NCBI GenBank assembly: GCA_016777645.1
Contig: JADHRC010000023.1
Span: 1 to 15,462 of the forward strand
DNA length: 15,462 bases
Reading direction: 5' to 3'
Origin: Alphaproteobacteria bacterium
Lineage (GTDB): Bacteria; Pseudomonadota; Alphaproteobacteria; Puniceispirillales; Marisalimonadaceae
Positions within the stretch are counted from its first letter, which is position 1. Each line of letters begins with the position of its first letter. Made by a program: the position numbers and the translations under genes. The notes below the pieces were generated by a model. The model did not search any database. It saw nothing but the letters and a program-made list of their open reading frames with translations, and was not told the DNA's origin. Positions 6,825 through 13,801 of the stretch are shown in pieces.

Positions 6825-7277
6825 ATGTATATAAATTTTAAAAATTTAGACGGCAAAATATTAAATAATAAGCACTATTATCCTGTTAAAGTGTTTTACG
6901 AGGACACCGATGCTGGAGGTATTGTTTACCATAGTAATTATCTGAAATATTTCGAAAGAGCTCGAACTTCATTATTAAATCTACTTAAAATAGATCAAAT
7001 AAAGTTAAAAAAAGAGAATGATATAATTTTAGTAGTTAGGAAGGCAGACATAATTTGGAATAAACCTGCTAAATTATGTGATACATTACTAATAGAAACA
7101 TGCCTTAAATATGCCAAAAACTCTAGTATAACTCTAGTTCAGAAAGCCTATTTGCTTAATGAAGAACTTAATGGTTTATTGGTAACAAGTTATTTTCAAA
7201 TAGTAGCAGTTGACAGTGATTTTAAGGTAAGACGAATAAATAATATTTTGAAAAATGCTTTTTTTACAAATAATTAA
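6825..7277 (+). CDS. ybgC: YbgC-type acyl-CoA thioesterase, Tol-Pal associated
   Basis: Predicted cytoplasmic hot-dog-fold thioesterase (4HBT family) hydrolysing acyl-CoA. YbgC heads the tol-pal operon in many proteobacteria and has been linked to phospholipid metabolism. The 150-residue product has the signature FYEDTDAGGIVYHSNYLKYFERART near residues 24-48, read in two parts. The aspartates D27/D29 and the H36 region match the hot-dog active site. The C-terminal half contains the expected strand pattern ending in VAVDSDFKVRRI. Two starts are possible: TTG at 6813, only 2 nt after an AGGA, and ATG at 6825, 14 nt after it. The ATG is preferred for codon and family length, though its spacing is long. 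It is placed between ruvB and tolQ, which supports the Tol-Pal association. Confidence 0.9.
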   Translation: MYINFKNLDGKILNNKHYYPVKVFYEDTDAGGIVYHSNYLKYFERARTSLLNLLKIDQIKLKKENDIILVVRKADIIWNKPAKLCDTLLIETCLKYAKNSSITLVQKAYLLNEELNGLLVTSYFQIVAVDSDFKVRRINNILKNAFFTNN

Positions 7278-7301
7278 TAAAATTTTTTAAAAGGTCTGAA
7301 T

Positions 7302-8057
7302 ATGGCAGAAGAAATTAAAACCCCAGAAGTTGATGTTGAAAAAATTTCTGAACAGTCTGATCTCTCACTTTTAGGATTAATTTATGAAGCAGATTTTTTT
7401 GTTCAATTAATTATGCTTTTACTTTTATTGTCCTCTATATGGTGTTGGACAATTATTATTAATAAATCCAGGTTGTTTAGAAGAGAGAAAAAAATATCAA
7501 AGTTTTTCAATGAACATTTTAACGGTGATAAGGTTGATGATGATGCTTTGTTTGACCACTTTAATAATAACTCACAAAATGAAATAAATGCTCAGGTAAA
7601 TGTATTTATAAAAGGTATGTTAGAGTTTAATAAAATCTACTCTATCACTTCTAATTTGGCAGGGAAAAAACATTTAAGTGAATTAGCCCAACAACTTAAT
7701 CTAAATTTACAAATAACACTAAATAGAGAAATTGAAAAATTAGAACAAGGTATGAGTGTTTTGGCATCGATAGGTTCTGTTGCACCCTTTATAGGATTAC
7801 TAGGAACAGTTTGGGGAATAGTAAACGCGTTTCAGTCCATTGCTATTACTAACAATACAAGCTTAGCTGTAGTGGCTCCTGGAATTGCGGAAGCTCTTTT
7901 TGCAACAGCTCTCGGTTTATTAGCAGCTATACCTGCTGTTGCCGCATACAATAAATATTCTAATGATTTAGAAAAAATTTCAAACAACTTGGAATATTTT
8001 ATTTACGAATTCACTTCTAAAAAAATCACAGAATTGGAAAGAAAATTTAATGTATAA
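7302..8057 (+). CDS. tolQ: Tol-Pal system inner-membrane protein TolQ
   Basis: Inner-membrane stator subunit that, with TolR, uses proton flow to energise TolA for outer-membrane constriction. The 251 residues show the MotA/TolQ/ExbB pattern. TM1 is at about 31-53 after a short periplasmic N-terminus, followed by a cytoplasmic region of about 100 residues with charged helices. TM2 is at about 153-177 (SIGSVAPFIGLLGTVWGIVNAF) and TM3 at about 194-216 (GIAEALFATALGLLAAIPAV). Both TM signatures are near-canonical, and TolQ is favoured over ExbB by the tol context. An AAGGT ribosome site lies 6 nt before the ATG. The stop overlaps the tolR start by 8 nt. The cytoplasmic part is rich in Asn, following the genome's AT bias. 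Confidence 0.96.
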   Translation: MAEEIKTPEVDVEKISEQSDLSLLGLIYEADFFVQLIMLLLLLSSIWCWTIIINKSRLFRREKKISKFFNEHFNGDKVDDDALFDHFNNNSQNEINAQVNVFIKGMLEFNKIYSITSNLAGKKHLSELAQQLNLNLQITLNREIEKLEQGMSVLASIGSVAPFIGLLGTVWGIVNAFQSIAITNNTSLAVVAPGIAEALFATALGLLAAIPAVAAYNKYSNDLEKISNNLEYFIYEFTSKKITELERKFNV

Positions 8058-8478
8058 ACAAAATTTTTTTTCAAGAAATGCTCGAAAAAAAAATAAATCA
8101 ATTAGCCAGATTAATGTAACTCCGTTTGTTGATGTAATGCTAGTATTACTCATTGTGTTTATGATTACTGCACCGCTATTAACTGTAGGTGTATCGGTAG
8201 ATTTACCAAAAACAAAAGCTGTTCAGCTCAATTCAAAAGGGGATCCGATTGTAGTTAGCATCAAAGAAAATGGTGAATTGTATATTCAGGAAAGAACAAT
8301 TGAAGTTAGTCAATTGTTACCACGCTTAAAGGCAATATCTTCTGGAAATAAAAACTTAAGAATTTATGTAAGGGGAGACAAAGACGTTCCCTATGGTGTT
8401 GTCTTAGATACTATCGCAAGAATAAAAAACTCTGGATTTAAGAAGGTAGCACTTGTTGCCAAGTTAGAAGAAAATTAA
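8050..8478 (+). CDS. tolR: Tol-Pal system protein TolR
   Basis: Single-pass inner-membrane partner of TolQ carrying the proton-responsive aspartate. The 142 residues comprise a basic cytoplasmic N-terminus (RNARKKNK), one TM at about 26-46 (VDVMLVLLIVFMITAPLL) and a periplasmic ExbD/TolR domain. D28 in INVTPFVDVML is the key protonatable residue. The periplasmic domain has the expected VDLPKT motif after the TM, IVVSIKENGELY, and the closing GFKKVALVAKLEE. The gene starts inside tolQ (8-nt overlap), with GGAAAG 8 nt upstream, so translational coupling with tolQ is likely. A nine-A run (8085-8093) falls within the Lys-rich N-terminus; loss of one A there would end the protein within a few codons. 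TolR rather than ExbD follows from the tol context. Confidence 0.96.
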   Translation: MYKQNFFSRNARKKNKSISQINVTPFVDVMLVLLIVFMITAPLLTVGVSVDLPKTKAVQLNSKGDPIVVSIKENGELYIQERTIEVSQLLPRLKAISSGNKNLRIYVRGDKDVPYGVVLDTIARIKNSGFKKVALVAKLEEN

Positions 8479-8482
8479 GTTT

Positions 8483-9400
8483 ATGGTTAATTCAACTATT
8501 ATTTCCATAGGATTACATATTTCTATAATAATGATAGCCTATATAGGAATGCCCAGCATTAAGACAAAAGATCCTATTGAACAACCAATTGATATTGTTG
8601 ATGATACCCCTATAAGTTCCCAAACATCTCTAAAGTTTGGACCCTCTAATGAAAAAGAAGAAGACAAAAATAAAAAAGATGTTGTTAAAGAGGAAAAAAT
8701 TACAAAGTTATCTCCTCCTCCACCTCCTCCACCTAGTAAAGAAATTATTGATAAAAAGAATAATGAATTAAAAAAGCAACAAGAGATAAAAGAGATTGCA
8801 GAACTTATTAAAAAAAAGCCCAAACTTAATGTTGAAAAAAAAATAGTGCCTAAAGTAGTTACTAAACCGAATATAATTAAAAGTTCAACTCCACCAAAGA
8901 CTGTAACAAAACCTGAACAAATTCAAAAAAAACAAAAACAAAATTTAGCTAAAGGTCTTCTAAATACATTGTCAGAAGTGAAAAATCAAAATAATGAAAG
9001 AAAAAAAGAAGAGGTTAATAAAACTGAACTTCTAAATAAAATTAAAAAAATGGCTGGAAACTCTAATAGAAGGGCTGATGAAAAAGAAATAAAATTAAGC
9101 ATTACTGACATTAATGTAATTCAAAATCATATAACTAAATTTTGGAAACTGTCTTATGCCGCGAGTGAGGTTGATATAATTATACCTTTAAAAATCACCA
9201 CTAATACAGACGGTAGCGTTAATAGTGTCAATATTTATGATAAAGCGGAATATCTCAAAAATAAATTTTACAGAGCAACTGCTGATGCTGCCAGAAGAGC
9301 AGTACTAGATAGCTCACCACTTCCCTTACCAAAGGGTAAAGAAAAAAAATTTCAAAACTTTATATTAGACTTTGATACTTCTTTTATAAATAGTTATTAA
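8483..9400 (+). CDS. tolA: Tol-Pal periplasm-spanning protein TolA
   Basis: Inner-membrane anchored protein that reaches across the periplasm and transmits TolQR energy to TolB-Pal. The 305 residues have a short N-terminal TM (about 5-23) and a long charged linker rich in Lys, Glu, Asn and Pro (about 25-195), with seven consecutive prolines at residues 78-84. The globular C-terminal TolA/TonB-like domain spans about 205-305 and includes IQNHITKFWKLS, IIPLKITTNTDGSV, and the AADAARRAV-type helix followed by PLPLPKGKE. The alanine-rich repeats of the enterobacterial TolA helix are absent; the linker is Lys/Pro-rich instead. It starts 4 nt after the tolR stop with no strong ribosome site, suggesting re-initiation. 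A nine-A run (8835-8843) lies in the linker. The polyproline run is expected to need EF-P-type help. Confidence 0.94.
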   Translation: MVNSTIISIGLHISIIMIAYIGMPSIKTKDPIEQPIDIVDDTPISSQTSLKFGPSNEKEEDKNKKDVVKEEKITKLSPPPPPPPSKEIIDKKNNELKKQQEIKEIAELIKKKPKLNVEKKIVPKVVTKPNIIKSSTPPKTVTKPEQIQKKQKQNLAKGLLNTLSEVKNQNNERKKEEVNKTELLNKIKKMAGNSNRRADEKEIKLSITDINVIQNHITKFWKLSYAASEVDIIIPLKITTNTDGSVNSVNIYDKAEYLKNKFYRATADAARRAVLDSSPLPLPKGKEKKFQNFILDFDTSFINSY

Positions 9401-9487
9401 TTGAATTTTTATGAGACTTTGCCATAATGCTGCCTCATAATAATAATTAATAGTAAATATCTTATAAGTAGTTACTAGAGGTTTATT
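9401..9487 (+). other. tolA-tolB spacer without a clear regulatory element
   Basis: This 87-nt AT-rich spacer holds the tolB ribosome site (AGAGG at 9477-9481) and one weak inverted repeat, ATGAG 9411-9415 with CTCAT 9434-9438, with mostly unpaired bases between and no following T-run. It is therefore not a convincing intrinsic terminator. A promoter for tolB-pal, known in other proteobacteria, could lie here, but no reliable -35/-10 pair is visible. Confidence 0.35.
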
Positions 9488-10828
9488 TTGACTAAAACAT
9501 TAAACCAAATTTTATTTAATATTTTAGCTCTAACATTTTGTTTATATATTAATGATGTAAATGCTGATGACATAAGAATTAAAATAAATTCCGGTCAAGT
9601 TGAGCCTTTACCAGTGGCCATTGCAGATTTTACAGGTAATGAGGGAAACTCTAATCAAATAGGTAGGCAAATATCTGAGGTGATATCTAATAACTTGGTA
9701 GGATCTGGGCAATTTAAGGCTGTAGAAAGTGCTGCTTTTATTGCTCCACCTACTAGCCCATCTGTTAGGCCTAATTTTACAGATTGGTCCCCTTTAGGAA
9801 TAAAAGCACTAGTAACAGGTTCAGTTAAAAACATAAATAATGAAGAAATAGAAGTAGAATTTAGATTATGGGATGTTATAGCAGAAACAGATTTGATAGG
9901 TCTAAGATTAACAGTCGCCTCAAAAGCTTGGAGAAGAGTGGCTCATATCATCTCAGATGAAATTTTCGAGAGATTATCTGGTGACAGTGGATATTTTGAC
10001 ACCCGTATCGTATATGTTTCTGAATCTGGTCCTCAAAATAAACGTGTCAAAAGACTTGCAATAATGGATCAAGATGGAGAAAACCATCAATATCTTACAG
10101 ATGGTAGTTTTTTAGTTTTGACCCCACGTTTTTCTCCTACAAGCCAAGAAATTACTTATTTAGCATATTTTAAAAATGAGCCAAGAGTATATATTTTTAA
10201 CTTAGAAACAGGTCAGCAAGAGCTTTTAGGCTCTTTCCCAGGAATGACTTTTGCACCTAGGTTTTCTCCTTCAGGCGACAAAATAATTATGAGTTTGGCT
10301 GAAAAAGGTATAACAGATATTTACACCATGAATTTAAATAATCAAGAAGTTGAAAGGCTTACAAATAGTAATTCTATTGATACATCTCCAAGCTATTCGC
10401 CTGATGCTTCAAAAATAATTTTTAATTCTGATCGTGGTGGTTCACAACAAATTTATATTATGGATGCGAATGGAAAAAACATAAAAAGAATTTCTTTTGG
10501 AGAAGGTAGGTACGCTACGCCTGTATGGGCTCCTAAAGGTGAACTTATAGCCTTTACAAAAATGCATAAGAATAAATTCTATATTGGTGTAATGGCCCCA
10601 GATGGTTCAGGTGAGAGATTATTGGCCGAAGGATATTTGGTTGAAGGACCAACCTGGGCTCCGAATGGTAGAGTTTTAATGTATTTTAAACAAGATAGGC
10701 CTGTCGATGATGGGAAAAGTACTAATGTCAACCTTTATAAAATTGATATAACTGGATTTAGAGAGACAAGAATAATTACCCCAAGCGACGGTTCAGATCC
10801 TGCTTGGTCACCAATGTTGCCTAACTGA
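9488..10828 (+). CDS. tolB: Tol-Pal system periplasmic protein TolB
   Basis: Periplasmic beta-propeller that binds Pal and is pulled off by TolA during constriction. The 446 residues begin with a Sec signal peptide (hydrophobic about 8-22) with likely cleavage after VNA (residue 26), leaving DDIRIKINSG as the mature N-terminus. This corresponds to the TolB box that contacts TolA. An alpha/beta domain (PVAIADFTG, LVGSGQFK, VTGSVK) precedes the six-bladed propeller with repeated PxFSPxG/D and IYxMD motifs (about 195-440), ending DPAWSPMLPN. The start is TTG at 9488, 6 nt after AGAGG, chosen because it gives a complete signal peptide and no ATG is available nearby. The gene follows tolA after 87 nt. 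Confidence 0.95.
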   Translation: MTKTLNQILFNILALTFCLYINDVNADDIRIKINSGQVEPLPVAIADFTGNEGNSNQIGRQISEVISNNLVGSGQFKAVESAAFIAPPTSPSVRPNFTDWSPLGIKALVTGSVKNINNEEIEVEFRLWDVIAETDLIGLRLTVASKAWRRVAHIISDEIFERLSGDSGYFDTRIVYVSESGPQNKRVKRLAIMDQDGENHQYLTDGSFLVLTPRFSPTSQEITYLAYFKNEPRVYIFNLETGQQELLGSFPGMTFAPRFSPSGDKIIMSLAEKGITDIYTMNLNNQEVERLTNSNSIDTSPSYSPDASKIIFNSDRGGSQQIYIMDANGKNIKRISFGEGRYATPVWAPKGELIAFTKMHKNKFYIGVMAPDGSGERLLAEGYLVEGPTWAPNGRVLMYFKQDRPVDDGKSTNVNLYKIDITGFRETRIITPSDGSDPAWSPMLPN

Positions 10829-10932
10829 ATAATATGATATCTAAAATAGGTTGAATTTAGAAAACAATTGGGTTAGGGTGCACATGGTCGGTTTATTAAG
10901 GATTTAGATACATTAATTTCAAGGAGTTTGTG
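10829..10932 (+). other. tolB-pal spacer, possible pal promoter/leader
   Basis: About 100 nt separate tolB from pal, the largest gap within the tol cluster. The middle (10868-10890) is G-rich for this genome (TTGGGTTAGGGTGCACATGG), flanked by AT-rich DNA, and the AAGGAG ribosome site at 10921-10926 is the strongest in the window. A TTGGGT at 10868-10873 with TTTATT 18 nt on could be a weak promoter, but the match is poor. Pal is usually an abundant lipoprotein, so a dedicated promoter or a processed leader would make sense; this is inference only. No terminator-like hairpin is seen. Confidence 0.3.
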
Positions 10933-11466
10933 ATGATTAAAAAAATTTTTGCCATGATTGGAGCCATAGCTCTACTTTCTGCATGTGAAACAGCATCTCA
11001 AAAAGTTGTAAGTGGCACAGCTGCAACATCCTCTAGTAGTGGATCTGGATCTACTTCAGGCTCATCTTCAAGCTCAGTTGATAAAAAACAGAGTCTTTTC
11101 GCTGAATCCAAACAATCAGCTGCTGAAAAATTGATAGCTGTTGGTGATAGAGTTTTATTTGATTATGACTCTGCAGCATTAGATTCAAGTGCAAAAATAC
11201 TCCTTGATGCTCAGTCAAGATTTCTAAGAGTTAATAGTGATCTAAATTTTATTATTGAAGGTCACTGTGATGAAAGAGGAACTCGTGAATATAACTTAGC
11301 TCTTGGTGAACAAAGAGCTACTGCAGTAAGAGATTATCTTGTTATACAAGGTATTGATCCTGATAGAATAAAGGTTATTTCTTATGGTAAAGAAAGACCT
11401 GCAGTTGTTGGATCCAATAATATGGCATGGTCAAAGAATAGACGAGCCGTTACTGTTATTGAATAA
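10933..11466 (+). CDS. pal: Peptidoglycan-associated lipoprotein Pal
   Basis: Outer-membrane lipoprotein that binds peptidoglycan and TolB. The signal peptide ends in the lipobox LSAC, giving lipidated C18. A Ser/Gly-rich spacer (about 30-50) then leads to a typical OmpA-like peptidoglycan-binding domain (about 75-177) with VLFDYDSAALD, IIEGHCDERGTREYN and LGEQRATAVRDYL, then ISYGKERP and a closing NRRAVTVIE. Two adjacent starts exist: GTG at 10930 (3 nt after AAGGAG) and ATG at 10933 (6 nt after it). The ATG has the better spacing and yields 177 residues. The residue after the lipid Cys is Glu, not the Asp that causes inner-membrane retention in enterobacteria, which agrees with outer-membrane sorting. 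Pal follows tolB as in nearly all proteobacteria. Confidence 0.96.
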   Translation: MIKKIFAMIGAIALLSACETASQKVVSGTAATSSSSGSGSTSGSSSSSVDKKQSLFAESKQSAAEKLIAVGDRVLFDYDSAALDSSAKILLDAQSRFLRVNSDLNFIIEGHCDERGTREYNLALGEQRATAVRDYLVIQGIDPDRIKVISYGKERPAVVGSNNMAWSKNRRAVTVIE

Positions 11467-11536
11467 TAGTTATAGTTTGGTTAAGTTTGTTTAGCTTAAT
11501 TGATATTTCGCATTAGCTTATTTCTAAGAGTCAACG

Positions 11537-12475
11537 ATGCATAGAATCTATTATGTAATATTTTTACTGTTTCCTTTTGTATGGTCTCCAGCTTCATCCC
11601 AAAATATTGATGGAATTAAAGAGATTGTAACTATTCAACAAGAAAAAATTTCTAGAATAGAGGAAACTGTTAAAAAATTAATAGGGTCTTTTGAAACTAT
11701 CTCCAATTCCAATAACAATGCTGTTAAAACCGAAGATGTAGAAAGACAAATTTATTCTATAAACCAAAAACTTACTTTATTAGAGAATAATCTAAAAAAT
11801 ATTACTAATTTATCATATGATTTAGATTTTGCTCTTAAAAGAATTGAAAGACATTTAGAATTATCATCTATTCAAAATGTAAATAAAAAAGAGAATAAAG
11901 AAGAAAAACCAAATTTTACGAATGATAACAATGTAGATATTTCAAAGCAAAGCCTTGAAAATAAAACTGATGGTGTATTAGGTTTTATCAAAGATTCTAA
12001 TTCTGTAGATAATAATAAAGCTGGTACCGAAGAAAAATCTGTTTCAATAAATAACGCTATTGATAATAAAATATTAAACAAGACTAATCCTGAGGAAAAC
12101 TACAATGTAGCTTTAGATTTTGCTGTTGATCTGGATTTTGTAAATGCTGAAAAAGCATTTAAAGAATTTTTGGTTGTTCATAAAGACAGTAATAAAGTTG
12201 CAGATGCTCAATATTGGCTTGGAAGAGTTTACTTTGCTCAAAGTAAGTTTGAAGAAGCTGCCATTACTTTTGCAGAATTTAATAGTGTTTTTCCAAATGA
12301 TGCTCGGTTTCAAGAAACAACGTTGCTTATTGCAGAGTCAGCTGTCAACTTTGCTCCTAAAAATCAGCTTTGTGATATTTTGAAGCAGTCACTTGAGTTT
12401 ATGATAAATCCTTCAGAAAAATTCACTAATAGGATTAATGTCCTTAAGAATGAAAATCAATGTAATGATGGATGA
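11537..12475 (+). CDS. cpoB: Cell division coordinator CpoB (YbgF)
   Basis: Periplasmic protein of the Tol-Pal cluster which in E. coli links outer-membrane constriction to PBP1B activity. The 312 residues begin with a signal peptide (hydrophobic about 5-15, likely cleavage near SS-Q at 21/22). The trimerising coiled coil follows (about 24-110, IKEIVTIQQEKISRIEETVKKL), then a poorly conserved Asn/Lys/Glu-rich linker (about 112-185). The C-terminal TPR domain starts near residue 186 with ENYNVALDFAVDLDFVNAEKAF, DAQYWLGRVYFAQSKFEEAA and FPNDARFQETTLLIAES. The end CDILKQSLEF replaces the usual third repeat in a divergent form. AAGAG lies 6 nt before the ATG. The stop overlaps the tilS start (ATGA). 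Position after pal is the standard one. Confidence 0.93.
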   Translation: MHRIYYVIFLLFPFVWSPASSQNIDGIKEIVTIQQEKISRIEETVKKLIGSFETISNSNNNAVKTEDVERQIYSINQKLTLLENNLKNITNLSYDLDFALKRIERHLELSSIQNVNKKENKEEKPNFTNDNNVDISKQSLENKTDGVLGFIKDSNSVDNNKAGTEEKSVSINNAIDNKILNKTNPEENYNVALDFAVDLDFVNAEKAFKEFLVVHKDSNKVADAQYWLGRVYFAQSKFEEAAITFAEFNSVFPNDARFQETTLLIAESAVNFAPKNQLCDILKQSLEFMINPSEKFTNRINVLKNENQCNDG

Positions 12476-13776
12476 TTAATTCTTTCAATACTGAATTTTC
12501 AAAACTTTTAAATTATCAAGATAACCCTAAAAATAATTTTGTTCTTGGTCTATCAGGTGGCCTTGATTCAATGGTTTTGCTTTACTCTCTTAAAAATTTC
12601 ATAGACAAATTTGACTCTCATAAAATAAAAATTTTTCCAGTAATTATTGATCATAATTTGAGGTCAGAATCTTCCGATGAAGCTAAGGCAGTGCAAGAGA
12701 TTTCAAAAAAAATTGGATTTCAAACAAGTATAAAAAAAATTGTTAATAATAAACCTAATGGAAACATCCAAGATTGGGCAAGAAGAAATAGACGTGATCT
12801 ATTATTTGAAAGTTGTTCAATTCTATCTGCCAATCTCCTTTTAGCACATCATTTTGATGATCAAGCTGAAACATTATTTATGCGTTTTACAAAAAACTCA
12901 GGATTAGATGGCCTCATAGGGATGAAATCAATAAGTTTTTGGAATGGTATTTTTATTTTAAGACCATTTTTAAATTTTTCTAAAAACCAAATTTATAATT
13001 ATGCAATAAATAATAATATTAAGTATTTTGAAGACTCTTCAAATTATTTGTTAAAATACGAAAGGGTTAGAGTAAGGTATCTTTTAAATAACATTAAAAC
13101 TAATGTATGGAAAAACATATCAAAAGACTTAAATCGTTTTGGTGTTGTGAGCAGTAATCTCATTACAAAAATAAATATATTATTTAATGATTGGATAAAA
13201 CAAAATGCTATTATTGATAAATGTGGAGGTGTAAGGCTTTGCCATGACAGTACAAGAATTCTATTTGAAAAATCCGATATTTTTTGTATTAAATTCTTTA
13301 TCAAAATAATTCAGACTGTTGGAGGAAAAGAATACCCTCCAAAAAGAAAACAAGTTCGACACTTAATTAATTCTTTGTTCATTATGAAATTTAAAAAACA
13401 CACCTTAGGAAATGTATGTGTTTTTCTTAAACAAAATTATATTTATTTTCTTCGCGAACAAAGAAATCTGCATTTTAATACGGAGATAAAAAAAAATAAA
13501 AAATATATTTTTGATGGTCGTTTTATTATTTCTAGCAGTGCTTCTGGAACCTTAATTAGTTCTGAAACAGGAAATCACAATAATATTTCAGATAAAAGCC
13601 CATTTTATGATTACAAAAGACTGATTAACAATACAATTCCTTGTATTCAAACCCTTGAAGGTAAACTGATTAAACCCCATTTAAAAATAATAGATGAAAA
13701 AACAAAGATAAATACTAATGAAATTATAAAACCAAACTCTTTTAAGCTTTACCTTATTAACAGAGTATTGATATAA
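12472..13776 (+). CDS. tilS: tRNA(Ile)-lysidine synthase TilS
   Basis: ATP-dependent enzyme that attaches lysine to C34 of the CAU-anticodon tRNA-Ile, so that it reads AUA codons, which are abundant in an AT-rich genome like this. The 434-residue product has the N-type ATP pyrophosphatase PP-loop SGGLDS at 28-33, DHNLRSESSDEA near 62-73, and the HHFDDQAETLFMRF signature near 125-138, followed by SGLDGLIGM. The catalytic N-terminal domain is clear. The central and C-terminal domains are strongly diverged and Lys/Asn/Ile-rich, though an overall TilS length is kept. The start overlaps the cpoB stop by 4 nt. The gene is 25 nt ahead of ftsH; tilS next to ftsH is seen in many bacteria. Confidence 0.94.
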   Translation: MINSFNTEFSKLLNYQDNPKNNFVLGLSGGLDSMVLLYSLKNFIDKFDSHKIKIFPVIIDHNLRSESSDEAKAVQEISKKIGFQTSIKKIVNNKPNGNIQDWARRNRRDLLFESCSILSANLLLAHHFDDQAETLFMRFTKNSGLDGLIGMKSISFWNGIFILRPFLNFSKNQIYNYAINNNIKYFEDSSNYLLKYERVRVRYLLNNIKTNVWKNISKDLNRFGVVSSNLITKINILFNDWIKQNAIIDKCGGVRLCHDSTRILFEKSDIFCIKFFIKIIQTVGGKEYPPKRKQVRHLINSLFIMKFKKHTLGNVCVFLKQNYIYFLREQRNLHFNTEIKKNKKYIFDGRFIISSSASGTLISSETGNHNNISDKSPFYDYKRLINNTIPCIQTLEGKLIKPHLKIIDEKTKINTNEIIKPNSFKLYLINRVLI

Positions 13777-13801
13777 TTATAAAAATTTGTAAAGGAAAGT
13801 A

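Noticed and set aside
8539..8823. A minus-strand frame with a run of glycines opposite tolA
   Set aside because: The glycine run is simply the complement of the TolA proline codons. No gene signals accompany it.
9411..9438. Inverted repeat ATGAG/CTCAT between tolA and tolB as a terminator
   Set aside because: Only five base pairs with an unpaired interior and no T-run follow; too weak to call.
11221..11531. An 11-nt direct repeat (TTTCTAAGAGT) at 11221 and 11521, 300 nt apart
   Set aside because: One copy is in pal coding sequence and the other is the cpoB ribosome-site region. A short AT-rich match of this length is expected by chance over 15 kb.
12144..12383. A 79-codon plus-strand frame inside cpoB
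   Set aside because: It is an alternative frame of the CpoB TPR region, with no start signals of its own and Leu/Lys-rich content typical of frame shadows.
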